DNA of 64,000 bases, from the NCBI RefSeq assembly GCF_021325795.1, contig NZ_JAHPZX010000003.1:744001-808000 (forward strand), written 5' to 3'. Position 1 is the stretch's first letter. Each line of letters begins with the position of its first letter. Positions 35,420 through 43,499 of the stretch are shown here, one piece after another. A program made the position numbers and the translations under genes. The notes under the pieces are model-generated. The model was given only the letters and a program-made list of their open reading frames with translations, did not search any database and was not told the DNA's origin. Source of the stretch: Bordetella sp. LUAb4. Lineage in GTDB: Bacteria; Pseudomonadota; Gammaproteobacteria; Burkholderiales; Burkholderiaceae_B.

Positions 35420-36160
35420 ATGGGAATTTTTATTGGTCGCGTTTGGAAGAGGCTGAGAGGGGCATCGTTCGTAAAATATGGCACGCTGCTGCTCGCCCCG
35501 TTTGTCATCAGGCCTGAAGCATTTCTGCCGGGTCGTGTTGCTGATCGCCCAATCTATGCCAGAATTCCCGGATTAATGGCCTCTCCCCTGGCTGCGGCAG
35601 CCGTGTTTGGCGCCGCGGTGCGGTCTTTCGACGATTGGCTCCTTCTTCGTGAGTTGAGCACGCCGACTACATCGATTGCTCCACTGGAACTTGTCAAACT
35701 TGTGCATCAGCGCGAATTTCTGATGCACTGGGGTGGATTCATATTATTTGCGCTCGCGCTCTACATTTCTGCTCTAGTCCGGTGGTCCTATCATTCTGGA
35801 TGGGTTGGTCTATTGAAACAAACGGGACTCGCTCTCGTCCGGCCGCCGCTCAAGTACTTTATAGTTTCGACTGCAGCCAGCGGATTATGGTTTGGTCTCT
35901 TCACAATGGCTACCGTGGTGCTTCTCAAACAGAACTCCGAGTTCGTTGCCGAACTGCTTAACAGATACCAATATGGGTTTCAGCTCGGAATCGTAGGGAC
36001 TCTTCTACTCGCAGCCGTTGCACTACATGTCGCCGACAAAAATAGGCAGACAGCGATCAGATCCATCTATGCAGGCGTACCCGCCCTATACCGATTTGGA
36101 ATTGGATTGATCCCAGTGGTGTTCTTTGGGATCGTTGCATACATATTGCAACTGAAATAG
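35420..36160 (+). CDS. Unknown integral membrane protein
   Basis: 246 residues with about five hydrophobic segments (roughly 53-70, 100-122, 148-172, 188-206 and 224-245) and a basic N-terminus (GRVWKRLRG). No motif lets me name it; a Yip1-like fold is conceivable from the helix pattern only. It lies 236 bp after the nucleotidyltransferase on the same strand, in the same low-GC DNA, so it may be a third part of that module or an independent passenger. ATG 35420 has weak Shine-Dalgarno support. Confidence 0.55.
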   Translation: MGIFIGRVWKRLRGASFVKYGTLLLAPFVIRPEAFLPGRVADRPIYARIPGLMASPLAAAAVFGAAVRSFDDWLLLRELSTPTTSIAPLELVKLVHQREFLMHWGGFILFALALYISALVRWSYHSGWVGLLKQTGLALVRPPLKYFIVSTAASGLWFGLFTMATVVLLKQNSEFVAELLNRYQYGFQLGIVGTLLLAAVALHVADKNRQTAIRSIYAGVPALYRFGIGLIPVVFFGIVAYILQLK

Positions 36161-36448
36161 CAGTCGGATCGTTCACGCAAGCGTCGTCCGCGGCGCATGG
36201 CGCTTACGCTAAACCATCACACATAAGTCAGATTTGCTGTTGCTGGTATCCGCTCTGGTAACCCCCGGTGCCACGCCGGGGACACACGATCGACGCCCGC
36301 GTTCAGTTACAGATCGCTTTGGTGCATCCTACATGTCCCAATTGAACTATCCAGATCCATAACCGCGGCCTGACGTTGGTCCTGGTCAACGGGCATCCCG
36401 ACCGCGCCTGAACGTTCTTCTCTTTTTTCCTGCCACGCATCATCGACC
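36161..36448. other. Intergenic region before the beta-lactamase remnant
   Basis: No gene is visible. A CCCCGG/CCGGGG hairpin lies near 36256-36276. Base composition returns to the host level here, marking the approximate right end of the low-GC island. Confidence 0.4.
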
Positions 36449-36798
36449 ATGACCGCTCGACTTTCTTCTTGCGCCCGCGGCGCGGCGCTTTCCCTATGGA
36501 TGCTGGCCTGCATCCCGGCACAGGCTGCCGTCCTTTGCACCGTGGTGGCCGACGCCGCCGATGGCCGCATCGTGTTCCAGCAAGGCCCGCACGAGCCGGT
36601 CTGGAATTACCAATCTACTTATCCCGACTGGGCGGCGACGCCTGGCGTAAACCCACGGATCCGGCTCGCTGGATCAAGTATTCGGTGGTCTGGCATTCGC
36701 TGCAGGATGAACGGACTACCAAGCCCAATGCCGGCCTGCGTGCCCGCGACGAGCTGATGCGAGACTGGCCCGCGATGGCCACCGCAACGCGCCAATGA
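36449..36798 (+). pseudogene. Class D (OXA-114-like) beta-lactamase, internally deleted and frameshifted
   Basis: The 5' part encodes a signal peptide and AAVLCTVVADAADGRIVFQQ, the mature start of Achromobacter OXA-114-type enzymes. It jumps to GPHEPVWNYQSTYPDW, missing the segment with the active-site S-T-F-K. After a one-base loss at Trp-Gly it continues in another frame as GGDAWRKPTDPARWIKYSVV, then jumps again to LQDERTTKPNAGLRARDEL and DWPAMATATRQ with a TGA at 36796. At least two internal deletions plus the frameshift have removed most of a protein of about 270 residues. The gene is certainly inactive. Confidence 0.88.
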
Positions 36799-36825
36799 GT
36801 CGGACAGGTCCGGCCACGATCTCAA

Positions 36826-37392
36826 ATGCGTATGGAAGACATCACACTAACCGGCAGTCTGAGGCGCGCAATGCTCCGCGTGGGCTTGATGGCGGTTGTC
36901 GTTGCGGCGGCGGGCTGGGCCTGGCCGCGCGTGCCGGATGCCGTTCGCGCACCATGGCATCTGCTGCGCCTGGCGTGGCAGGAGCCGCCTGCCGCCTTGC
37001 CCATGCCGGTCAGCGGCATTACCGCCAACCGCATTGCCGACACCTGGGGCGCTGCCCGGTCCGGTGATCGCCGCCACGAAGGCATCGACATCTTCGCGCC
37101 TCGTGGTACGCCGGTCTTGGCGAGCACCGAAGGCATAGTCACCCGCATCGGCACCAACAACCTTGGCGGTAACGTCGTCTGGGTCATGGGCCCCGGCCGG
37201 ATCATGCATTACTACGCGCACCTGGACGCTTATGCCGATATCCACCGCGGTCAACTCGTCCATCCCGGCGACGTCCTGGGCTTTGTCGGGAACACAGGCA
37301 ACGCCCGCGGCACCCCTCACCACCTGCACTACGGTATCTATGGCAAGGGCGGTGCGCTGAACCCCTATCCGCTGCTGAAAGCAGCAAGTTGA
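36826..37392 (+). CDS. M23 family (LytM-type) metallopeptidase, membrane-anchored
   Basis: An N-terminal signal anchor (about 18-36) precedes a LytM domain with the zinc ligands RRHEGIDIFAPRG (H and D, about 83-95) and the HHLHYGIY motif (about 164-171). GNVVWVMGP and HYYAHLDAY complete the fold. Such enzymes cut peptidoglycan cross-bridges or activate other hydrolases in the periplasm. It lies 27 bp after the beta-lactamase remnant. ATG 36826 or 36832 may be the start. The length of 188 residues is that of a single-domain M23 protein. Confidence 0.9.
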   Translation: MRMEDITLTGSLRRAMLRVGLMAVVVAAAGWAWPRVPDAVRAPWHLLRLAWQEPPAALPMPVSGITANRIADTWGAARSGDRRHEGIDIFAPRGTPVLASTEGIVTRIGTNNLGGNVVWVMGPGRIMHYYAHLDAYADIHRGQLVHPGDVLGFVGNTGNARGTPHHLHYGIYGKGGALNPYPLLKAAS

Positions 37393-37472
37393 CGCTGGCC
37401 CTGGGCAGACCGCAACGCTTCACGGAAAGCGTGACCGCCGGCAACCCGCGATCGCCGGAAAAACGACGCTAC

Positions 37473-37922
37473 TCAGGCGTTGAACAAAATTCCCAGGCGG
37501 CTATTCCACGTGTCGCCATAGGCCTTGTTGGTGACCGGGACCCTGATCAAGGGCCTTTTGAGGTCATTCGTGGAAAGGTCGAAATGGACATTCTTCAGCT
37601 GGAACCCATTGCTGCCATTGCTCTCGGTCCACTTGAGCTGCCAGCGCCGAATGTACGAGAAGTCGAGGACTTCGCCCTGATCCTTTGGCCCCTGCACCAT
37701 GCAGAGTTTCTGGGATTGAGGATCAAATGCGATAACGAGCTTCTTGTCCTTGTCGCAGAGAATCAGTTCGCTGTCGATGCTGGTATCCGGAAACGACGTA
37801 CCGAACCTCTGATTGTGCTCACGAAACTTCGCCAACAAGGCGTTGTGCTTCTTCTTTTGAAGATGAAGGCCCCAAGCGATGAGAGCGATGATCGTTACGG
37901 CGATGGAGATGACATTAAACAT
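37473..37922 (-). CDS. Small membrane-anchored protein of unknown function
   Basis: 149 residues: one N-terminal membrane helix (MFNVISIAVTIIALIAWGLH), a basic stop-transfer KKKH, then a soluble domain rich in beta-type sequence (LVIAFDPQSQKLCMVQG, VLDFSYIRRWQLKW, PLIRVPVTNKAYGDTW). The pattern suggests a cytoplasmic PH-like fold, but that is a guess. GC is lower than neighbouring host genes. No partner gene is obvious. Confidence 0.6.
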   Translation of the reverse strand: MFNVISIAVTIIALIAWGLHLQKKKHNALLAKFREHNQRFGTSFPDTSIDSELILCDKDKKLVIAFDPQSQKLCMVQGPKDQGEVLDFSYIRRWQLKWTESNGSNGFQLKNVHFDLSTNDLKRPLIRVPVTNKAYGDTWNSRLGILFNA

Positions 37923-37960
37923 GGCTTATTTTTCCGTGGCTTACGCGAGCTGTGTTGGGA

Positions 37961-38163
37961 TTAACGGCAAGCAGGCACGAAAACTTTAATGAAGCGCCGG
38001 GATGACTCTGCAAGATTGTCGCTGGCGAGCTTACCGTCCTCGATGGTGAAGATGTCTTCACCGCGTACCAGATTGGGCTTGTCCTGCGGGCCATAGCCCC
38101 AGGTCACTCGGCCAACGCCGTGATTCGACGTGATTGGATCCGGGATAAATACTGGAAAATCTA
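37961..38163 (-). pseudogene. SnoaL-like (NTF2-fold) C-terminal remnant
   Basis: A 66-codon open stretch reads GVGRVTWGYGPQDKPNLVRG then EDIFTIEDGKLAS, typical of the last strands of SnoaL-like polyketide-cyclase-fold proteins. It diverges (ESSRRFIKVFVPACR) before TAA at 37961. A TAA upstream in frame and the absence of a start show that the N-terminal half is lost. Confidence 0.6.
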
Positions 38164-38169
38164 ATTAAT

Positions 38170-38187
38170 TATCCATGAATATGGATA
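38170..38187. promoter_or_regulatory. Inverted repeat just upstream of the AraC gene
   Basis: TATCCAT-GAAT-ATGGATA, 33 bp before the AraC start codon. It could be an autoregulatory operator; it also lies at the boundary of the SnoaL-like remnant. Confidence 0.4.
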
Positions 38188-38220
38188 GTTGGCTTGGTCC
38201 ATAATGAAGCCCGTAGGATC

Positions 38221-39153
38221 ATGAAGTTTCCGCATCTACCCATCTGCGGAACGATGAGGCCAGGTATCCCGGAGAGCCGCTTGAACGCCCATGTTGTCGA
38301 AGAATCCGGTCTCCCGGAGAACGTCCTGCGCATTGAACGGCACAGTCGCGCCTGGAATGGCGTGACAGTCGAAGACATCCACGAATATGCGGAAGGCCGG
38401 GTCCTGCATTCGCTGCTTTATGAGAACGAAACCCGGCTTACCGTGAACCTCGACGAGGTCGGGGGCCAGACGGAACCCAGGCTCAATAAGAACAAGTCCT
38501 GCGGTCTCGATCACAAGCCGAATCACATGGCTATCATCCCCAAGGGCATGCATCTGTGGGGTTACGCAAGCAGCCTGCGTTATTGCAGATATGGAATTCT
38601 GTTGTTCGACATGGAAGCGCTTAGAGAAAGATTGGGCGAGGGCATTGATACCCGGTCCTTCGAGGCGCCCCGTCTTCGTTTTACGGACGCGCGGGTTCTT
38701 GCTCTCGTCCGCATGCTGGTCGCGATCCCGCCTGACGACGCATCGTCCGGCCTGCTTGGAGATAGCTTGACGGCTGCGGTGTTCGCCTTGCTTTCTTCCG
38801 GGCAACACACGACGCCCCGCGCGGGCCAGCTGGCATCATGGCAATTGCGCCGGGTCCAGGAATACATGCGGACGCAGCTGCCACGCCAGATAGCCCTCGA
38901 AGAGCTGGCGGGCATGGTCGGCCAATCGCAATGGCATTTCTGCCGGGCGTTCAAGGCATCCACAGGCCTGTCGCCCTATCAATGGCAACTGCAGGAACGG
39001 TTGAACCTGGTGCGCGCGCATCTACTTCACTCCGATGCAACCTTGGAGATCATCGCCAAGGAAACCGGCTTCGCGGATGCCGCGCATCTCAGTCGCACCT
39101 TCAAACGCCACTCCGGGCAGAGTCCGTCGATGTGGCGCTGCTCGCGCCTGTGA
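38221..39153 (+). CDS. AraC family transcriptional regulator
   Basis: The C-terminal 100 residues contain the double helix-turn-helix: QIALEELAGMVGQSQWHFCR, AFKASTGLSPYQWQLQERL and EIIAKETGFADAAHLSRTFK, then RHSGQSPSMWR. The N-terminal 200 residues form a cupin-like effector domain of unknown ligand. ATG 38221 is preceded by TAGGA at 6 nt; a TTG at 38194 is less likely. Target genes are not obvious; the SnoaL-like remnant on the other side may once have been one. Confidence 0.88.
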   Translation: MKFPHLPICGTMRPGIPESRLNAHVVEESGLPENVLRIERHSRAWNGVTVEDIHEYAEGRVLHSLLYENETRLTVNLDEVGGQTEPRLNKNKSCGLDHKPNHMAIIPKGMHLWGYASSLRYCRYGILLFDMEALRERLGEGIDTRSFEAPRLRFTDARVLALVRMLVAIPPDDASSGLLGDSLTAAVFALLSSGQHTTPRAGQLASWQLRRVQEYMRTQLPRQIALEELAGMVGQSQWHFCRAFKASTGLSPYQWQLQERLNLVRAHLLHSDATLEIIAKETGFADAAHLSRTFKRHSGQSPSMWRCSRL

Positions 39154-39358
39154 CCTGACGCCATTTGATCAAACCTGAGCATGCCCGCCGTCAGGGCTAG
39201 CCGGATCGAACCCTTCTGACATGCTCAGCGGAATCTTTGCGCAAGAACGTACATCTTCCGCAAGAATTCCCCTGGTCGTTGCACGCCGCCGAAAATAGGA
39301 TCGCATCCGCGTCCATCCTGGTTGGCCGCTTTCGTAAACGCCTGGCGAATAAACATCG

Positions 39359-39847
39359 ATGACTCAGATCGGCAGTATCAGCTCCGCAACAGCCATCCCG
39401 CAAACAGCCGCACCGCAAACAGCCATCCCGCAAAATGCATCGGCCGAGGCACTTCCTGTCGACCAGGTACCGCCCACTGGGGAATCAGCGCCCGAAGCAG
39501 GATCCACATCCGATGCGGCGGATGTCAGTTCGTCCAGTACCAGCACGAGAAACAGCAAGGATGCTGATGACGCGGACAGTAAACGGACCGAATCGGTCGA
39601 ATCGCTGCAGAGGCAGATCGCTGAACTGCAGAAGCAGCTCGCGCAGGCTCGGGAGGAATTGGGCGATGTGCGCGGCAGCAACCTCGGCGACGAGCAGAAG
39701 GGAACGCTGGCCGGCGCGCTGCAAGTGCAGATCGCCATGTTGAACACCTCGCTGATGTCCTTGATGATGAAGCTGGCCGAAGCCATCGCGAATGAGAACG
39801 GCAAGATCCTCGATCAGACTGGCGGACGCCTTCCCCCGCAAACTTGA
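39359..39847 (+). CDS. Coiled-coil protein of unknown function (FlxA-like)
   Basis: 162 residues with no signal peptide. The N-terminal third is Ala/Pro/Gln/Ser-rich with a three-fold PQTA-type repeat, the middle is acidic (STRNSKDADDADSKRTE), and the rest is a long heptad coiled coil (ESLQRQIAELQKQLAQAREE...IAMLNTSLMSLMMKLAEAIA). The layout resembles FlxA-like flagellum-associated proteins, but there is no flagellar gene nearby. Function unknown. Confidence 0.65.
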   Translation: MTQIGSISSATAIPQTAAPQTAIPQNASAEALPVDQVPPTGESAPEAGSTSDAADVSSSSTSTRNSKDADDADSKRTESVESLQRQIAELQKQLAQAREELGDVRGSNLGDEQKGTLAGALQVQIAMLNTSLMSLMMKLAEAIANENGKILDQTGGRLPPQT

Positions 39848-39849
39848 AT

Positions 39850-39867
39850 GATCTGGGGCACCAGATC
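39850..39867. terminator. Short hairpin between convergent genes
   Basis: GATCTGG-GGCA-CCAGATC forms a 7-bp stem directly after the coiled-coil gene stop. No T run follows, so termination is only a possibility. Confidence 0.3.
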
Positions 39868-39943
39868 GAGGACGCCCGCTTGGTGTCCGGCAGCGATCCA
39901 GCGACAGGCCGTCACATCGCTTCGACAATCACGGTGTCTGCTT

Positions 39944-41200
39944 TCAGAGGCTCGCCGCCATGCCCCAGCCCGCGAGCCCGGCTAAAAGCACGACGATCGC
40001 CGGCGGCACGCGGCCTATCGTAAGTAATCCGAAACACAGCAACGCCAGCCCAAAATCCGCCTTGCCGTGGATGGCACTCGTCCATACCGGGTCGTACAAG
40101 GCCGACACCAGTATTCCGACCACCGCCGCATTGATGCCGGCCATGGCCGTCTGAATGCCAATGCGATGGCGTAACTCCTGCCAAAACGGCAGCGCACCGA
40201 CAAGCATCAGGAAGGCGGGAATGAAGATGGTGCCCAGGAGCGTCAATCCGCCGACCCAACCCTGCAGCGGCCCTTGTGCAACAGCGCCCAAATAAGCAGA
40301 AAAGGTGAACAGTGGCCCGGGCACCGCCTGCGCTGCCCCGTAACCGGCCAGGAAATCAGCGTTGCTGACCAAGCCGCTCGGAACCATGGTGGCCTGCAGC
40401 AATGGCAGCACGACGTGTCCTCCACCGAAGACGAGCGCGCCGGCACGGTAGACCCCGTCCAGCAACGCTATCGTGGATGAACCCGTGGCACTCGCCCAAA
40501 GTGGAAGCCCGACAAGAGGAGCTGCGAACAGGCACAGCGCAATCACGCCCAGCTTGCGCGAGACCGGATAACGATGGGCCTGGCCGCCCGCGGGTTGCTC
40601 GATTTTCAGTCCCCGCCAACCCAGTAAACCCGCGAGCCCAATCGCGGCGACCTGGCCCGTGGCCGCGGGCAGGACCAGTGTCAGCAGCGCAGCCAGCAGC
40701 GCCAGCGCGGCGCGCGGCCGGTCGGGACACAGCGACTTGGCCATGCCCAGGACAGCCTGGGCCACGATGGCTACCGCCACTACTTTGAGCCCGTGCACCC
40801 AGCCAGACTGGGCTAGTCCCTGATACTGGGCAATACCAAAAGCGAACAAGATCAGCGCAATCGCCGATGGCAAGGTGAACCCTGCCCAGGCTGCCAGCAA
40901 TCCGGGCCAGCCGGCACGGCCCAGGCCTAGCGCCATCCCAACTTGGCTGCTAGCTGGTCCCGGTAAAAATTGGCACAAGGCGACGAGATCGGAGTAGCCG
41001 CGGTCGTCCAGCCAGCGGCGCCGTTCGACGAACTCTGCTCGAAAATACGCCAAGTGGGCAATCGGCCCGCCGAAAGAGGTCAGCCCCAACTTGAGGAAAG
41101 CAGAGAAGACTTCGGCGCATGAGCCGCGTGCAGCGCCGGCCTCAAGCGATTCGGAATCGGTAAGGTTGGTCATTTCCTTGCTTACATGAAGCGGGCTCAC
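39944..41200 (-). CDS. chrA: Chromate transporter of the CHR family (ChrA)
   Basis: The 418-residue, two-domain CHR protein exports chromate. Each half has the family motif: GLTSFGGPIAHLAYFRAEFV with FLPGPASSQ in the first, and GGGHVVLPLL with AQAVPGPLFTFSAYLG in the second. About ten membrane helices are predicted. The start may be GTG 41200 or ATG 41173 (MTNLTDSES), the latter directly preceded by AAGGAA. No chrB regulator is adjacent. It is divergent from the VOC gene. Confidence 0.92.
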   Translation of the reverse strand: MSPLHVSKEMTNLTDSESLEAGAARGSCAEVFSAFLKLGLTSFGGPIAHLAYFRAEFVERRRWLDDRGYSDLVALCQFLPGPASSQVGMALGLGRAGWPGLLAAWAGFTLPSAIALILFAFGIAQYQGLAQSGWVHGLKVVAVAIVAQAVLGMAKSLCPDRPRAALALLAALLTLVLPAATGQVAAIGLAGLLGWRGLKIEQPAGGQAHRYPVSRKLGVIALCLFAAPLVGLPLWASATGSSTIALLDGVYRAGALVFGGGHVVLPLLQATMVPSGLVSNADFLAGYGAAQAVPGPLFTFSAYLGAVAQGPLQGWVGGLTLLGTIFIPAFLMLVGALPFWQELRHRIGIQTAMAGINAAVVGILVSALYDPVWTSAIHGKADFGLALLCFGLLTIGRVPPAIVVLLAGLAGWGMAASL

Positions 41201-41511
41201 ACCGGATAGCGGTAGCGGTATTCATTTACCTCGCCCCCGCCTCGGCCCGTCGGAGATCATGTTACCTCGTGGATGTTTCGATTTCGATTCTGACCAGGCG
41301 AGGCCGGCAGGGTGACCGCCGAGATCTTCACACCTGCGGGGCAGCGGCCGAATTAAAAACGCGCTGAATAACTAAATAGGAGTGAGTGTTTATGGCTCGG
41401 GCTGGTGATTGCCATCCCACTTGATTGCATATTGACATAAGAAAGCAGTCGTTCACACGTGGTCCTGCCCCGTGCGATCCTTGCCACTCATCAGCGAGCA
41501 AGGAGTACTTG
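41201..41511. other. Divergent intergenic region, chrA / catabolic array
   Basis: 311 bp with promoters expected for both sides. It contains a 10-codon mini-ORF, MARAGDCHPT (41392-41424), with AGGAG at 41378-41382. This could be a leader peptide, but nothing in its codons suggests attenuation. Confidence 0.35.
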
Positions 41512-42375
41512 ATGTCATTGCCCTCCGTGACCGGACTGGATCACTACATCATCCGCGTCAACGACCTGGTCGCCACGACCGAACGCTATAAAAAACTTGG
41601 TTTCTCGCTGGCGCCCCAGGGCCGCCACCACAGCGGTACGCGCAATCAGACGTTGATACTCGACTCCAATTATCTGGAGCTGCTGTATTTTCCACCGGAG
41701 CAGCGCGCGACATCGCGGTTCAAGCACTTTCCCGACGAGTACGAAGGACCGGTGGCGGTTGCGCTGCAAACCACGGACAGCGCCGCGGTGCAGCGCGAAC
41801 TCGCGACCGTCGGCATCCATGCCGAAGCGCCCTTGAGTGGCGGGCGTCCAGTCCATCTCCCGCAAGGTTCAGAAGACGCGGCGTGGCTCAACCTGAATTT
41901 TCCTGAAGGTGTATTCGGCATTCCCGATTACTTCACCTGCGGCCACTTGACGCGCCATCTGGTATTCCGTCCCGAATGGCAGGAGCACGAGAACACGGCG
42001 CGCCGTATCGAGGCGTTGGTCGCCGTGCACCCGGATCCCGCCAGCCTGCGCGAGCAGTATCAAAAGGCGTTCGGCGCCATTTCGATCGGCCGCGCCGATT
42101 CCGATGGCTGGCTGCTGCAGCGCGGCTCCCTGCGCCTGCGGTTCCTCACGCCCACCGCCTTCTCCGCGCGATACGCCGGGATTCAGCCGCCGGCCTCGCA
42201 AAGCAAGGGATGGCTGGCCGGTTCCGTCATTGGTGTGCGGGATATCGACACGACGCGCAAGGTGCTCGCGCGTAATGGCGTTCCCACGCGCGCGGGTGCG
42301 AACGGCGAGATCGTCGTCGACCCGGCCCACGCGGCAGGCACGTTGCAGGTCTTTGTTCAGGAGCTGTGGTCTTGA
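41512..42375 (+). CDS. VOC (glyoxalase-like) superfamily protein
   Basis: The N-terminal TGLDHYIIRVNDLVATTERYKKLGF segment is the beta-alpha-beta-beta opening of a glyoxalase-like domain (PF13468 type). The middle GHLTRHLVFRPEWQEHENTARRIE and C-terminal VIGVRDIDTTRKVLARNGVP indicate a second module. 287 residues. ATG 41512 is preceded by AAGGAG. The reaction is unknown; VOC enzymes use a metal for isomerisation, lyase or dioxygenase chemistry. It is the first gene of the 41.5-52.5 kb array and its stop overlaps the next start. Confidence 0.85.
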   Translation: MSLPSVTGLDHYIIRVNDLVATTERYKKLGFSLAPQGRHHSGTRNQTLILDSNYLELLYFPPEQRATSRFKHFPDEYEGPVAVALQTTDSAAVQRELATVGIHAEAPLSGGRPVHLPQGSEDAAWLNLNFPEGVFGIPDYFTCGHLTRHLVFRPEWQEHENTARRIEALVAVHPDPASLREQYQKAFGAISIGRADSDGWLLQRGSLRLRFLTPTAFSARYAGIQPPASQSKGWLAGSVIGVRDIDTTRKVLARNGVPTRAGANGEIVVDPAHAAGTLQVFVQELWS

Positions 42376-43481
42376 GCGACAAGCTTGAAAGCTGGCAAGC
42401 GTTCGCGGTCGACTACGCCGATGGTCGCGCGCGCTTCATCGCGCACGCAAAAGCCGCGGGCGCGGAACTGCGAAGCTACACGCATCCGACGCACACGGCG
42501 TCCGACGGTGGGGCGTTGAGCGTCGAGGTGGCGCGGCTTGGTCCGGCCGGCGCTTCACGCACGCTGCTGCTGTTGAGTGGCACGCATGGCCTGGAGGGCG
42601 CCGCGGGCTCGGCCGCCCAACTCGCCTGGCTGGCCACGCCCGCGGCGGCAGCGCTGCCGCCGGACACCAATGTGCTATTGGTTCATGCCATCAATCCGTA
42701 TGGATGGGCTTACCAGACGCGTACGACTGAGAACAACGTCGACTTGAACCGGAACTTTGTCGATCACGACAAGCCCTATCCGGCCAACGAAGCCTACGAT
42801 GAATTGCATCCGCATCTGATCCCCTCGGCGTGGACCGAAGCAGGGCAGGAGAGCGTCAAGCAGGCCATCGAAGCATATCGAGCCCTCCATGGCGACGATG
42901 CGGTGTTCAACGCCACGGCCAGCGGGCAGTATCGGCATGCGCAAGGATTGGTTTATGGCGGGCAACAGCGCGAGTGGTCCAACCTCACGTTGGAACGCAT
43001 TCTGCATGACCATCTAAGCCAGACCAGGAAAGTTGCATTCATCGACTGGCATACCGGCATCGGTGAGTACGGCGAGCCTTTCTTCCTGTGCTTCAACGCT
43101 GACGGCAGCGAGGAGCAGGAGCAGGCAGCGCGGTGGTGGGGCCGCGACCGCGTGCTGGGCCAGCGCCCGCACGGTCTGGCGCGGCCCAATTATCAAGGGT
43201 TGGTATTCCGCGGCGTCGAAGCTTTTCTGCCAGGCCGCGAAGTGGCGGGCGCGGTGGTCGAGTTTGGCACCCGCGGACTGCATATGCGCGAGGCCTTGCG
43301 GCTCGACCAATGGCTGCGGTTCCACGCCCCGCGCGAACCGGATGCCGCGCGCGATCAGCAGTTGCGCGCCGATCTGATAGATGCCTTCGTCCCCTACTCG
43401 GGAATCTGGCGTCGTGCCGTGATCCGTCATGGCATCGCGATAACCGATCAGGCCCTGCAAGGTCTGGCCGCCTGGAATTGA
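42372..43481 (+). CDS. DUF2817 / M14-like zinc metallohydrolase
   Basis: The carboxypeptidase-type zinc site is visible: SGTHGLEGAAG (His and Glu about residues 73-77), NVDLNRNFVDHD (substrate-carboxylate Arg) and FIDWHTGIGEYGE (third zinc His); VVEFGTRG probably holds the catalytic Glu. Such proteins hydrolyse amide bonds, including non-peptide ones. The start TTG 42372 overlaps the VOC stop and has AGGAG at 8 nt; GTG 42366 is the alternative. There is no signal peptide, so it acts on imported material in the cytoplasm. Confidence 0.85.
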   Translation: MSDKLESWQAFAVDYADGRARFIAHAKAAGAELRSYTHPTHTASDGGALSVEVARLGPAGASRTLLLLSGTHGLEGAAGSAAQLAWLATPAAAALPPDTNVLLVHAINPYGWAYQTRTTENNVDLNRNFVDHDKPYPANEAYDELHPHLIPSAWTEAGQESVKQAIEAYRALHGDDAVFNATASGQYRHAQGLVYGGQQREWSNLTLERILHDHLSQTRKVAFIDWHTGIGEYGEPFFLCFNADGSEEQEQAARWWGRDRVLGQRPHGLARPNYQGLVFRGVEAFLPGREVAGAVVEFGTRGLHMREALRLDQWLRFHAPREPDAARDQQLRADLIDAFVPYSGIWRRAVIRHGIAITDQALQGLAAWN

Positions 43482-43499
43482 CTCATAAAGACCTGAACC

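Noticed and set aside
30149-36448. Prophage or integrative element borders
   Set aside because: The island has distinct composition, but I found no integrase, tRNA gene or flanking direct repeats that would define attachment sites.
41392-41424. Mini-ORF MARAGDCHPT as an attenuator leader peptide
   Set aside because: It has a ribosome site, but no codon bias toward one amino acid and no terminator/antiterminator pair after it; left as an observation only.
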